Notes: generated by a model not told the origin, from the letters alone. A stretch of DNA of 64,000 nucleotides from Lithobates sylvaticus (GCA_028564925.1 CM053030.1:3222647-3286646); one strand, 5' to 3'. Numbered from the stretch's first letter, positions 1 to 13,400 are shown. Numbers and translations are program-made.

Positions 1-2241
1 GTTTTCTCAGTTTCCTCAGTTTGCACAGTTTGCACAGTTTGCACAGTTTGCACAGTTTGCACAGTTTCCTCAGTTTGCACAGTTTTCTCAGTTTCCTCAG
101 TTTCCTCAGTTTGCACAGTTTGCACAGTTTTCTCAGTTTCCTCAGTTTGCACAGTTTGCACAGTTTGCACAGTTTTCTCAGTTTCCTCAGTTTGCACAGT
201 TTGCACAGTTTGCACAGTTTCCTCAGTTTGCACAGTTTCCTCAGTTTGCACAGTTTGCGCAGTTTGCACAGTTTGCACAGTTTGCTCAGTTTGCACAGTT
301 TGCACAGTTTGCTCAGTTTGCACAGTTTACGCAGTTTGCACAGTTTGCACAGTTTGCTCAGTTTGCACAGTTTCCTCAGTTTGCACAGTTTGCACAGTTT
401 GCACAGTTTCCTCAGTTTCCTCAGTTTGCACAGTTTGCACAGTTTGCACAGTTTGCTCAGTTTGCACAGTTTGCACAGTTTGCTCAGTTTGCGCAGTTTA
501 CGCAGTTTGCACAGTTTGCACAGTTTGCTCAGTTTCCTCAGTTTGCACAGTTTGCACAGTTTGCACAGTTTCCTCAGTTTCCTCAGTTTCCTCAGTTTCC
601 TCAGTTTTCTCAGTTTCCTCAGTTTGCACAGTTTGCTCAGTTTGCGCAGTTTGCACAGTTTCCTCAGTTTCCTCAGTTTGCACAGTTTCCTCAGTTTTCT
701 CAGTTTCCTCAGTTTTCTCAGTTTTCTCAGTTTCCTCAGTTTGCACAGTTTTCTCAGTTTCCTCAGTTTGCACAGTTTGCACAGTTTGCACAGTTTCCTC
801 AGTTTGCACAGTTTCCTCAGTTTCCTCAGTTTGCACAGTTTGCGCAGTTTGCACAGTTTGCACAGTTTGCTCAGTTTGCACAGTTTGCTCAGTTTGCGCA
901 GTTTGCACAGTTTGCGCAGTTTGCACAGTTTGCTCAGTTTGCTCAGTTTGCACAGTTTGCACAGTTTGCACAGTTTGCACAGTTTGCTCAGTTTGCACAG
1001 TTTGCACAGTTTGCACAGTTTCCTCAGTTTCCTCAGTTTTCTCAGTTTTCTCAGTTTCCTCAGTTTCCTCAGTTTGCTCAGTTTGCGCAGTTTGCGCAGT
1101 TTGCACAGTTTGCACAGTTTCCTCAGTTTGCACAGTTTCCTCAGTTTGCACAGTTTCCTCAGTTTGCACAGTTTGCACAGTTTGCACAGTTTCCTCAGTT
1201 TCCTCAGTTTGCTCAGTTTGCACAGTTTGCACAGTTTGCACAGTTTCCTCAGTTTCCTCAGTTTGCACAGTTTGCACAGTTTCCTCAGTTTGCACAGTTT
1301 GCACAGTTTCCTCAGTTTCCTCAGTTTCCTCAGTTTTCACAGTTTGCACAGTTTCCTCAGTTTGCACAGTTTGCTCAGTTTGCACAGTTTGCACAGTTTG
1401 CACAGTTTCCTCAGTTTTCTCAGTTTTCTCAGTTTCCTCAGTTTCCTCAGTTTGCGCAGTTTGCACAGTTTCCTCAGTTTCCTCAGTTTGCACAGTTTGC
1501 TCAGCTTTCTCAGTTTCCTCAGTTTGCACAGTTTGCGCAGTTACCTCAGTTTTCTCAGTTTTCTCAGTTTCCTCAGTTTGCTCAGTTTGCGCAGTTTCCT
1601 CAGTTTGCACAGTTTCCTCAGTTTGCACAGTTTGCACAGTTTCCTCAGTTTCCTCAGTTTTCACAGTTTGCACAGTTTCCTCAGTTTGCACAGTTTGCTC
1701 AGTTTGCACAGTTTGCACAGTTTGCACAGTTTCCTCAGTTTTCTCAGTTTTCTCAGTTTCCTCAGTTTCCTCAGTTTGCGCAGTTTGCACAGTTTCCTCA
1801 GTTTCCTCAGTTTGCACAGTTTGCACAGTTTGCTCAGCTTTCTCAGTTTCCTCAGTTAGCACAGTTTGCGCAGTTACCTCAGTTTTCTCAGTTTTCTCAG
1901 TTTCCTCAGTTTGCTCAGTTTGCGCAGTTTCCTCAGTTTGCACAGTTTCCTCAGTTTCCTCAGTTTGCACAGTTTGCACAGTTTCCTCAGTTTCCTCAGT
2001 TTGCACAGTTTGCGCAGTTTCCTCAGTTTGCACAGTTTCCTCAGTTTCCTCAGTTTGCACAGTTTGCACAGTTTGCTCAGTTTTCTCAGTTTGCACAGTT
2101 TGCGCAGTTTCCTCAGTTTGCACAGTTTCCTCAGTTCGCACAGTTTGCACAGTTTCCTCAGTTTGCTCAGTTTTCTCAGTTTCCTCAGTTTCCTCAGTTT
2201 GCACAGTTTGCTCAGTTTGCTCAGTTTGCACAGTTTGCACA
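1..2241. repeat. 9-bp minisatellite (TTTGCACAG/TTTCCTCAG family)
   Basis: Uninterrupted tandem array of a 9-bp unit, about 250 copies, running in from the left edge. The main variants are TTTGCACAG, TTTCCTCAG, TTTTCTCAG, TTTGCTCAG and TTTGCGCAG. Because 9 is a multiple of 3 and the variants rarely create stops, very long frames stay open on both strands (Leu-His-Ser/Phe-Leu-Ser on +, Gln-Thr-Val/Glu-Glu-Thr on -). These are repeat by-products with no splice or promoter context, so I do not call them genes. Confidence 0.95.
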
Positions 2242-2361
2242 ACGCTTTACAAACAGCACACATTGCAGCGCCCCCCAGTGGAGAGATGTCATGAAGAACA
2301 TAGCGCAGAGCTTTGTTCGGAAAATGTTTAATTTGAAGCAGATTTTTTTGCTGTTTTCCAG
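2242..2361. other. short unique spacer with a CTCF-like core
   Basis: Non-repetitive sequence between the 9-bp array and the first exon-like segment. At 2270-2283 it has GCGCCCCCCAGTGG, whose complement CCACTGGGGGGCGC is one base from the vertebrate CTCF core. It ends in a good pyrimidine tract and AG at 2360-2361. Nothing else is recognised. Confidence 0.4.
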
Positions 2362-2447
2362 GTCCAGTCACATGCGGGGAGTGACTCCGGATCTGTGTGT
2401 CAGTACGGGGTCAGCCAGTCCCTCCGGCAGACGGTCCATTATATACG
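2362..2447 (+). other. candidate exon, 86 bp, unrecognised
   Basis: Bounded by a strong acceptor (T-rich tract then TTTTCCAG) and a consensus donor (CG|GTGAGT). Read from its first base it is open for 28 codons plus 2 nt and starts VQSHAGSDSGSV. A second frame (SSHMRGVTPDLC...) is also open. No family is recognised and no promoter or start is visible. It could be an exon of a gene lying mostly upstream of the window, or a chance pair of splice sites. Confidence 0.3.
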
Positions 2448-2569
2448 GTGAGTCAGTCTGAATCACTTCTCCCTCCAACATCACCAAGAAAAGTCTGCAG
2501 AGACCTCCGAGGAGCTTCACCGGGCAGAGCAGGAGCAGATCTGGATGTGATTGAGGAATACCCCACAGA

Positions 2570-4915
2570 GGAGACCCTGAGGAGACTCTATAAGGGGCAC
2601 TATACATATATATGGGAGAAGATATTCTATACTGACCCCCCCAGAGAGAGGAGAATATACCGTATACCCAATGATAACCTCTCAGGAGGACCACCGAGAA
2701 GATAACACCAAATACAATCTATACTGGACCTCAAGGAGCGATACGGAGAAGATAACATCCTATATGATCTACACTGGACTCTCCGAGGAAAAGCAGAGAA
2801 GATAATATCCTATATAATCCATATAGGACTTTAGGGAGGAGATAACACCCTATATAATCTATACTGGGCTCCCAGAAGAAACGCAGAGAACATAATACCC
2901 TATATAATCTATACTGGACTTCAAAGAGGAGCTAACACCCTATATAATCCATATTGGACTTCAAAGGAGGGAAACAGAGAAGGTAACACCCTATATAATC
3001 TATACTGAACCTATAGGAGGGATAGTGAAAGTAACACACTATATAATCTATAGTAGATCTAGTTAAGGGATACTGAGAAAGTAATACTCTATATAATCTA
3101 TACTGGACCAATAGGAGGAGATAACACCCTGTATAATCTATAGAGGATCTATAAGAGGGATACAGAGAAAGTAATACTCCATATAATCTATACTGGATCT
3201 ATAGGAGGGATACAGAGAAAGTAATACCTTATATAATCTACAGTGGACCTATAGGACAGATCTGGAGAGGGTAACACCCTATATAACCTTTGCTGGACCC
3301 ATAGGAGGAGATAACACCCTATATAAGTTATACTGGACCTATAGGACAGATATGGAGACAGTAACACCGTATATAATCTTTACTGGACCTATAGGAGAAG
3401 GTAACACCCTATATAACCTTTGATTGACCTATAGGAGGAGATAACACCCTATATAAGTTATACTGGTCGTTTAGGAGGGATACAGGGAATGTAACACCCT
3501 ATATAATGTATACTGAACCTATAGGATGGATACAGTGAAAGTGACACCCTATATAATCGGAAGTGGAGCTATAGGAGGGATACAGAGAAAGTAATACTCT
3601 ATATAATCTATATTGGACCTATAGGAGGAGATAACACCCCATATAAGTTATACTGGACCTATAGGAGGGATACAGAGAAAGTGTGACAAAACGTCCCTAC
3701 ATTCCTCTTGAGTGCGTTCGTCATATATCACTTCCTCTCAGTCTGGATATAGGTATAAGATATTCCAACCGCTCCCAAGCACCAAACGAGACAACACTTG
3801 CTTGGTGCCAACATGGACTGATCTTTATTTGACATGTCACACAATTTTATACAGCCAGATGACTAAGATCTAACTTAATTAGCATGAGCTAATTATCTTA
3901 ATCAACACTGGACTCCTTCATTCAATTGCAGAGTTAATTAGCACATACAACAATAGGTGAAATATTCTTTAGAATCTGTGTCAAGCCAGACCAGCCTCAT
4001 CTACATTACACAAGACAACAGACAGGCTGGCTGGAGTAGCATCTGACAGTGTGTGTCCCAACAGCATGGGACAACACACATTACATATACATATATACAG
4101 CATATACATATCCAAGTAAAACCAGCTCATAAATAGCACCGTTCCCCCAAATGCCAGGGCCCGTAATCACAAGGCAATAGGCTCGCATTCAGTCCCTCCA
4201 ACAGCCTCTGTCCCGGTTAGGTCTGTCACAGAAAGTAATACCCCATATAATCTACAGTGGACCTATAGGAGAGATATGGAGAAGGTAACACCCTATATCA
4301 TCTATACTGGACCTATAGGAGGAGATAACACCCTATATACGTTATACTGGACCTATAGGAGGGATAAAGAGAAAGTAATACTCTATATAATCTATAGTGG
4401 ACCTATAGGACAGATACAAAGAAGGTAACACCCTATATAATCTATACTGGACCTATAGGAGAAGGTAACACCCTATACAACATTTACTCAACCTATAGGA
4501 GGATATAACACCCTATATAAGTTATACTGGACCTATAGGAGGGATACAGAGAAAGTAATATAATCTACAGTGGACCTATAGGACAGATAAAAAGAAGGTA
4601 ACACCCTGTATAATCTATACTGGACAACTAGGAGAAGGTAACATCCTATACACCCTATATAATTTATACTGGACTTATAGGATAAGGTAACACCCTATAT
4701 AACCTTTGCTAGACCTATAGGAGGAGATAATACTCTATATAAGTTATACTGGACCTATAGGAGGAGATAATACTCTATATAACCTTTGCTAGACCTATAG
4801 GAGGAGATAATACTCTATATAAGTTATACTGGACCTATAGGAGGAGATAACACCCTATATAAATTATACAGGACTTATAGGAGGGATTCGGAGAATGTAA
4901 CACCCTATATAATCT
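2570..4915. repeat. degenerate 40-52 bp minisatellite
   Basis: Repeated phrases such as ATAACACCCTATATAA, TATACTGGACCTATAGGAGG and GGATACAGAGAAAG recur every 40 bp, or about 50 bp when the GATACAGAGAAA segment is present. The array is old and diverged compared with the later arrays. It is split at 3682-4230 by a clean LTR insertion. Confidence 0.85.
3682..4230 (-). mobile_element. solo LTR, 549 bp, 5-bp target duplication
   Basis: The segment starts TGTGACA and ends TGTCACA, so it has TG...CA termini with a 7-bp inverted repeat. It is flanked by GAAAG at 3677-3681 and 4231-4235, a 5-bp target duplication. It interrupts the surrounding minisatellite, which resumes in register. An AATAAA-type polyadenylation signal and a TATA-like AT-rich stretch lie in sensible order on the minus strand. 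No internal coding region is present, so it is a solo LTR left by recombination. Family is Gypsy-like or ERV-like, undecided. The intact target duplication suggests it is younger than the array around it. Confidence 0.75.
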
Positions 4916-4948
4916 GGACCTATAGGAGGAGCTCAGAAGTATTTTTAG

Positions 4949-5105
4949 CTGGCTGGGCTGTCTGGTCACCCCTGGACCATATTTCTGGGTTGCCAAAGAT
5001 CCGTCTGTATATCCCGAGTCTCCTGCCAACTCCAACACAACGTTTCCGACTTCCAGAGAGACGACAGACAAGAGGAGGATCCAGTGAGAGGAGACCCTCC
5101 GTCTG
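4949..5105 (+). other. candidate exon, about 157 bp, unrecognised
   Basis: Follows ATTTTTAG and ends at CTG|GTAATA. All three forward frames are open for roughly 45-52 codons, so the frame is ambiguous. If joined to 2362-2447 in the matching phase it would read WLGCLVTPGPYFWVAKDPSV and onward, ending at a TGA at 5085-5087, with one NTT sequon. The pyrimidine tract is weak and no homologue is recognised. It may be a terminal exon or only a stretch low in stops. Confidence 0.2.
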
Positions 5106-5109
5106 GTAA

Positions 5110-5460
5110 TACCCCCCCCAATATACAGACCACAGAGCCCCCATCATATAATCTATAGCTCCACATAGGAATATCAGCCCCATCATCTGCTAACAACAAG
5201 GTGTAGGGGGTGGGGGGGGATAGACTAAAGAATATTATGGGGAATACCAAACCCTCCATTTACAGACCCCAATTATATAACCTATAGACCGGGACAAGAA
5301 TATATTGTCTGTTGGTGGGGGGTGAAGAATATTATGGGGAAGTATCACCCCCCCCCCCCCAATATATAGACTACGTATAATGTATAGAACCATGAGAGGA
5401 TTATATAGTCTGTTGGGGGAGGGGAGGTGAAGAATTTTATGGGGGGGGGGGATATCTTGG
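5110..5460. repeat. degenerate ~100-bp tandem repeat with G/C homopolymers
   Basis: About three diverged copies sharing GAAGAATATTATGGGGA, TATATAGTCTGTTGG and ATATACAGACC-type phrases, spaced 97-104 bp apart. Each holds long poly-G or poly-C runs. No coding signal. Confidence 0.6.
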
Positions 5461-5798
5461 ATAATATATTATAGATGAGTGATGCTCCTATGTTGGCCTT
5501 TTCTGGATCTCATCCTTCCCTCCACGTTTCTCCACCTTCTTGTTACTGTTGGATTCATTCTTCTCGGATCATTTACTATAATATCACTGGGGGCAGCAAC
5601 AGTGCAGTCCTTGTCTACAGCAACCAATCAGATTCCTATTTTACTTCCCATTAAGGAATAAAAGAAAAATGAAACCTGATTGGCTGGTAAAGGCTCCACT
5701 TTTGCTCCATTTTTCTTTCTTCCACATTCAGCATTCCGTGGTCAGACGTGGCCGGATTCCCAATTATTAATAATGATACAGAGGGAAGGAATCCAAAA
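5461..5798. other. unique sequence with inverted CCAAT pair
   Basis: No gene recognised. CCAATCAG at 5624-5631 and CTGATTGG at 5676-5683 form an inverted pair around AT-rich sequence. It resembles a short dispersed repeat, but no target duplication was found. A 60-codon open frame here has no supporting signals. Confidence 0.4.
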
Positions 5799-6014
5799 TC
5801 ATGATGATAGTGATGAGGATAGTGATGATGATGATGATAGTGATGAGGATGATGATGATGATGAGGATAGTGATGATGATGATGATGATGATGATAGTGA
5901 TAATGATGATGATGATAGTGATAATGATGATGATGATGATGATGATAGTGATAATGATGATGATGATAGTGATAATGATGAGGATGATGATGATAGTGAT
6001 GATGATGATGATAG

Positions 6015-6045
<31 letters not shown>

Positions 6046-6147
6046 AGTGATAATGATGATGAGGATAGTGATGATGATGATGATGATGAGGATAGTGATG
6101 ATGATGATGATAGTGATGATGATGATGAGGATGATGATGATGATGAT
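5799..6147. repeat. GAT/ATC trinucleotide microsatellite
   Basis: About 350 bp of (GAT)n interrupted regularly by AGT and GAG. It reads as poly-Asp/Ser, poly-Met/Ile-Val or poly-His depending on frame and strand. Frames on both strands stay open only because of the triplet period. Confidence 0.97.
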
Positions 6148-6389
6148 GTTTGGAAAATGTCTCCATTCTTCTCTCTTGTGTGTCATGTACAATGTGTGGA
6201 TCTCATGGGATTCTCTATATACAGTTTCTAATATTGACTGACGTTGATGGAGAAGGATCTGGGGGTCCCAGTATTCTAGTAGATGATGGGCCCAGCAATA
6301 GCATGCAATGCCAAGCTGCAGCCAGCAAAGCCGGCAGATTATTGGCATGAAAAAGATAAAACTATAATCCTGCCACTTTATAAAACTCG

Positions 6390-7045
6390 GCTATGAGGGA
6401 TGAAGACCTCAGTTATGGGGGGATGGAGGAGCTTAGTTATGGGGGGATGGAAGACCTCGGTTATGGGGTGCTAAAAGGCCTCTTTTATGGGGGACGGGGG
6501 GCCTCACTTATGGGGGATGGAGGACCTCAGTTATGAAGGCTGGAAGACTTCAGTTATGGGGGCTGGAAGACCTCAGTTATTGGGGGTGGGGGGTCTCAGT
6601 TATGGGGGCTAGAATAACTCAGTTTTAGTGAATGGAGGACCTCAGTTATGGGGAATGGAGGACCTCAGTTATGGGGGCTGGAAGACCTCAGTTATGGGGG
6701 CTGGAAGACCTCAGTTATGGGGAATGGAGGACCTCAGTTATGGGGATGGAGGGCCTCATTTATGGTGAAGGGAGGACTTCAGTTGTGGGGATGGAGGACC
6801 TCAGTTATGGGGGCTGGAAGACCTCAGTTATGGGGGATGGAAGACTTCTGTTATCAGGGGTAGAGGACCTCAGTTATGCGGGATAAGGGACCTCAGTTAT
6901 GGGGGCTAGAAGACCTCCTTTATAAGGGATGGATGACCTCAGTTATGAGGGATGGAGGACCTTAATTATGAATGCTGGAGGACCTCAGTTATCGGGGTTA
7001 GGAGGACCTCAGTAATGCAGGATGGAGGACTTCAGTTATGGAAGC
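6390..7045. repeat. ~24-bp minisatellite (CCTCAGTTATGGGG)
   Basis: About 27 copies of a 23-27 bp unit containing GACCTCAGTTATGGGG and GGATGGAG/GGCTGGAA. Unit length varies, so frames are short. Not coding. Confidence 0.9.
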
Positions 7046-7217
7046 TGGTATGGCTCCCCGGTGTTCAGTTCTCAGCCCACACTGACCCTGCCCAGATCTC
7101 AGTCAAATGGTCATTGGATATTCATATATCTGACTCCGCCTGTCTCCACCCAGAATCTCTGTATTCTCTATATATCAGAATTCTACTGAAGATTTCTATT
7201 CCTCTGCTCTGTTCCAG

Positions 7218-7303
7218 GTATCTGACGGTCTGAAGTATCGTAGGGATCATTTATTGTAGGGATCGCCGACCATCCTGTCCAGGACAATCCAAGGAGCAGA
7301 CAG
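7218..7303 (+). other. candidate exon, 86 bp, with stops in all frames
   Basis: A very good acceptor (CCTCTGCTCTGTTCCAG) and donor (ACAG|GTGAGA) delimit 86 bp. Every forward frame contains a stop, so if real it is untranslated or carries a stop codon. It lies just upstream of the 23-kb array. It could be a 5' untranslated exon of the downstream secreted-protein gene, a terminal exon of an upstream gene, or an lncRNA exon. No evidence separates these. Confidence 0.3.
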
Positions 7304-7458
7304 GTGAGAGATCATTTCATGGTGTGCCAGTCAACCTGTGACCCTTTCGTGTTTACGTGCCCTCGAACCCCAACAGTCTGTAGTTGGAGCATTGATGTGT
7401 AATGGGCTATAAGCACTGATCCCTACTACTGCTGTAACATGACCCCAGTCTGCAGCAC
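7304..7458. other. unique lead-in to the large array
   Basis: Non-repetitive sequence between the candidate donor at 7304 and the first 30-bp unit. No gene or motif recognised. Confidence 0.4.
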
Positions 7459-10400
7459 ATCCACAGTCTTCAACCAAACCTTCAACATTTCCACAGTCTC
7501 CAACAAAATCTGTAACTTATCCACAGTCCCCAACCAAACCTTCACCATATCCACAGTCCCCAACCAAACCGTCAACATATCCACAGTCCCCAACCAAACC
7601 TTCAACGTATCCACAGTCTCCAACCAAACCTTCACCATATCCACAGTCCCCAACCAAACCATCAACATATCCACAGTCCCCAACCAAACCATCAACATAT
7701 CCACAGTCTCCAACCAAAGCTTCACCATAGCCACAGTCTCCAACCAAACCTTCACCATATCCACAGTCCCCAACCAAACCTTCACCATATCCACAGTCCC
7801 CAACCAAACCTTCAACATATCTACAGTCCCCAACCAAACCATCAACATATCCACAGTCCCCAACCAAACCTTCAACATATCCACAGTCTCCAACCAAACC
7901 ATCAACATATCCACAGTCCCCAACCAAACCTTCAACGTATCCACAGTCTCCAACCAAACCTTCAACATATCCGCAGTCTCCAACCAAACCTTCACCATAT
8001 CCACAGTCTCCAACCAAACCATCAACTAATCCACAGTCCCCAACCAAACCTTCAACACATCCACAGTCCCCAACCAAACCTTCAACATATCCACAGTCCC
8101 CAACCAAACCTGCAACATATCCACAGTCCCCAACCAAAACCATCAACATATCCACAGTCACCAACCAAACCTTCAACATATCCACAGTCTCCAACCAAAC
8201 CTTCAACATATCCACAGTCCCCAACCAAATCTTCAACATATCCACAGTCCCAAACCTTCAACATATCCACAGTCCCAAACCTTCAACATATCCACAGTCC
8301 CCAACCAAACCTTCAACATATCCACAGTCCCAAACCAAACCTTCAACATATCCACAGTCTCCAACCAAACCTTCAACATTCCACAGTCCCCAACCAAACC
8401 ATCAACTAATCCACAGTCTCCAACCAAACCTTCACCATATCCACAGTCCCCAACCAAACCATCAACATATCCACAGTCCCCAACCAAACCATCAACATAT
8501 CCACAGTCTCCAACCAAAGCTTCACCATATCCACAGTCTCCAACCAAACCTTCACCATATCCACAGTCCCCAACCAAACCTTCACCATATCCACAGTCCC
8601 CAACCAAACCTTCAACATATCCACAGTCCCCAACCAAACCATCAACATATCCACAGTCCCCAACCAAACCTTCAACATATCCACAGTCTCCAACCAAACC
8701 ATCAACATATCCACAGTCCCCAACCAAACCTTCAACGTATCCACAGTCTCCAACCAAACCTTCAACATATCCGCAGTCTCCAACCAAACCTTCACCATAT
8801 CCACAGTCTCCAACCAAACCATCAACTAATCCACAGTCCCCAACCAAACCTTCAACACATCCACAGTCCCCAACCAAACCTTCAACATATCCACAGTCCC
8901 CAACCAAACCTGCAACATATCCACAGTCCCCAACCAAACCATCAACATATCCACAGTCTCCAACCAAAGCTTCACCATATCCACAGTCTCCAACCAAACC
9001 TTCACCATATCCACAGTCCCCAACCAAACCTTCACCATATCCACAGTCCCCAACCAAACCTTCAACATATCCACAGTCCCCAACCAAACCATCAACATAT
9101 CCACAGTCCCCAACCAAACCTTCAACATATCCACAGTCTCCAACCAAACCATCAACATATCCACAGTCCCCAACCAAACCTTCAACGTATCCACAGTCTC
9201 CAACCAAACCTTCAACATATCCGCAGTCTCCAACCAAACCTTCACCATATCCACAGTCTCCAACCAAACCATCAACTAATCCACAGTCCCCAACCAAACC
9301 TTCAACACATCCACAGTCCCCAACCAAACCTTCAACATATCCACAGTCCCCAACCAAACCTGCAACATATCCACAGTCCCCAACCAAAACCATCAACATA
9401 TCCACAGTCACCAACCAAACCTTCAACATATCCACAGTCCCCAACCAAATCTTCAACATATCCACAGTCCCAAACCTTCAACATATCCACAGTCCCAAAC
9501 CTTCAACATATCCACAGTCCCCAACCAAACCTTCAACATATCCACAGTCCCAAACCAAACCTTCAACATATCCACAGTCTCCAACCAAACCTTCAACATT
9601 CCACAGTCTCCAACCAAACCTTCAACATATCCACAGTCCCCAACCAAATATTAACATATCCACAGTCTCCAACCAAACCTTCAACATATCCACAGTCCCC
9701 AACCAAATATCAACATATCCACAGTCTCCAACCAAACCTTCAACATATCCACAGTCCCCAACCAAATATCAACAGATCCACAGTCTCCAACCAAACCTTC
9801 ACCATATCCACAGTCCCCAACCAAACCTTCACCATATCCACAGTCCCCAACCAAACCTTCAACATATCCACAGTCCCCAACCAAACCATCAACATATCCA
9901 CAGTCTCCAACCAAAGCTTCAACGTATCCACAGTCTCCAACCAAACCTTCACCATATCCACAGTCTCCAACCAAAGCTTCAACGTATCCACAGTCTCCAA
10001 CCAAACCTTCACCATATCCACAGTCTCCAACCAAACCTTCACCATATCCACAGTCTCCAACCAAACCTTCACCATATCCACAGTCCCCAACCAAACCATC
10101 AACATATCCACAGTCTCCAACCAAAGCTTCAACGTATCCACAGTCTCCAACCAAACCTTCACCATATCCACAGTCCCAACCAAACCATCAACATATCCAC
10201 AGTCTCCAACCAAAGCTTCAACGTATCCACAGTCTCCAACCAAACCTTCACCATATCCACAGTCTCCAACCAAACCTTCACCATATCCACAGTCTCCAAC
10301 CAAACCTTCACCATATCCACAGTCCCCAACCAAACCATCAACATATCCACAGTCCCCAACCAAACCTTCAACATATCCACAGTCTCCAACCAAACCATCA

Positions 10401-13400
10401 ACATATCCACAGTCCCCAACCAAACCTTCAACATATCCACAGTCTCCAACCAAACCATCAACATATCCACAGTCCCCAACCAAACCTTCAACGTATCCAC
10501 AGTCTCCAACCAAACCTTCAACATATCCGCAGTCTCCAACCAAACCTTCACCATATCCACAGTCCCCAACCAAATATCAACAAATCCACAGTCTCCAACC
10601 AAACCTTCACCATATCCACAGTCCCCAACCAAACCTTCAACATATCCACAGTCCCCAACCAAACCTTCAACGTATCCACAGTCTCTAACCAAACCTTCAA
10701 CGTATCCACAGTCTCCAACCAAACCTTCAACATATCCACAGTCCCCAACCAAACCTTCAACTAATCCACAGTCCCCAACCAAACCATCAACATATCCACA
10801 GTCTCCAACCAAACCTTCAACATATCCACAGTCTCCAACCAAACCATCAACTAATCCACAGTCCCCAACCAAACCTTCAACACATCCACAGTCCCCAACC
10901 AAACCTTCAACATATCCACAGTCCCCAACCAAACCTGCAACATATCCACAGTCCCCAACCAAAACCATCAACATATCCACAGTCACCAACCAAACCTTCA
11001 ACATATCCACAGTCTCCAACCAAACCTTCAACATATCCACAGTCCCCAACCAAATCTTCAACATATCCACAGTCCCAAACCTTCAACATATCCACAGTCC
11101 CAAACCAAACCTTCAACATATCCACAGTCCCCAACCAAACCTTCAACATATCCACAGTCACCAACCAAACCTTCAACATATCCACAGTCCCAAACCAAAC
11201 CTTCAACATATCCACAGTCTCCAACCAAACCTTCAACATTCCACAGTCTCCAACCAAACCTTCAACATATCCACAGTCCCCAACCAAATATCAACATATC
11301 CACAGTCTCCAACCAAACCTTCAACATATCCACAGTCCCCAACCAAATATCAACATATCCACAGTCTCCAACCAAACCTTCAACATATCCACAGTCCCCA
11401 ACCAAATATCAACAGATCCACAGTCTCCAACCAAACCTTCACCATATCCACAGTCCCCAACCAAACCTTCACCATATCCACAGTCCCCAACCAAACCTTC
11501 AACATATCCACAGTCCCCAACCAAACCATCAACATATCCACAGTCTCTAACCAAAGCTTCAACGTATCCACAGTCTCCAACCAAACCTTCACCATATCCA
11601 CAGTCTCCAACCAAAGCTTCAACGTATCCACAGTCTCCAACCAAACCTTCACCATATCCACAGTCTCCAACCAAACCTTCACCATATCCACAGTCCCCAA
11701 CCAAACCTTCACCATATCCACAGTCCCCAACCAAACCTTCAACATATCCACAGTCCCCAACCAAACCATCAACATATCCACAGTCCCCAACCAAACCTTC
11801 AACATATCCACAGTCTCCAACCAAACCATCAACATATCCACAGTCTCCAACCAAACCTTCAACATATCCGCAGTCTCCAACCAAACCTTCACCATATCCA
11901 CAGTCCCCAACCAAACCTTCAACATATCCACAGTCCCAAACCAAACCTTCAACATATCCACAGTCTCCAACCAAACCTTCAACATATCCACAGTCTCCAA
12001 CCAAACCTTCAACATATCCACAGTCTCCAACCAAACCTTCAACATATCCACAGTCTCCAACAAAACCATCAACATATCCACAGTCCCCACCAAACCTTCA
12101 ACATATCCACAGTCTCCAACCAAACCTTCAACATATCCACAGTCCCCACCAAACCTTCAACATATCCACAGTCCCCAACCAAACCTTCAACATATCCACA
12201 GTCTCCAACCAAACCTTCAACATAATCACAGTCCCCAACCAAACCATCAACATATCCACAGTCCCCAACCAAACCTTAAACATATCCACAGTCTCCATCC
12301 AAACCTTCAACACATCCACAGTCCCCAACCAAACCTTCAACATATCCACAGTCCCCAACCAAACCTTCAACATATCCACAGTCCCCAACCAAACCTTCAA
12401 CATATCCACAGTCCCCAACCAAACCTTCAACATATCCACAGTCCCCAACCAAACCTTCAACATATCCACAGTCCCCAACCAAATCATCAACTAATCCACA
12501 GTCTCCAACCAAACCTTCAACATATCCACAGTCTCCAACCAAACCTTCAACATATAAACAGTCCCCAACCAAACCATCAACATATCCACAGTCTCCAACC
12601 ACACCTTCAACATATCCACAGTCTCCAACCAAACCATCAACATAGCCACAGTCCCCAACCAAACCATCACCATATCCACAGTCCCCAACCAAACCTTCAA
12701 CATATCCACAGTCCCCAACCAAACCTTCAACATATCCACAGTCTCCAACCAAACCTTCAACATATCCACAGTCCCCAACCAAACCTTCAACATATACACA
12801 GTCTCCAACCAAACCATCAACATAGCCACAGTCCCCAACCAAACCATCAACATATCCACAGTCTCCAACCAAACCATCAACATATCCACAGTCTCCAACC
12901 AAATATCAACATATTCACAGTCTCCAACCAAACCATCAACATATGCACAGTCTCCAACCAAACCGTCAACATATCCACAGTCCCCAACCAAACCTGCAGC
13001 ATATCCACAGTCCCCAACCAAATCATCAACTAATCCACAGTCTCCAACCAAACCTTCAACATATCCACAGTCCCCAACCAAACCATCAACATATCCACAG
13101 TCTCCAACCAAACCATCAACATATCCACAGTCCCCAACCAAACCTTCAACATATCCACAGTCTCCAACCAAATATCAACATATCCACAGTCTCCAACCAA
13201 ACCTTCAACATATCCACAGTCTCCAACCAAATATCAACATATCCACAGTCCCCAACCAAACCTTCAACATATCCACAGTCTCCAACCAAATATCAACATA
13301 TCCACAGTCCCCAACCAAACCTTCAACATATCCACAGTCCCCAACCAAACCTTCAACATATCCACAGTCTCCAACCAAACTTTCAACATATCCACAGTCC

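Noticed and set aside
21-2240. 600-codon frames on both strands in the 9-bp array
   Set aside because: The 3-codon period and stop-poor unit explain them; no start, splice or domain evidence.
5651-6350. Poly-Asp, poly-His and poly-Ile frames
   Set aside because: GAT triplet microsatellite read in different frames.
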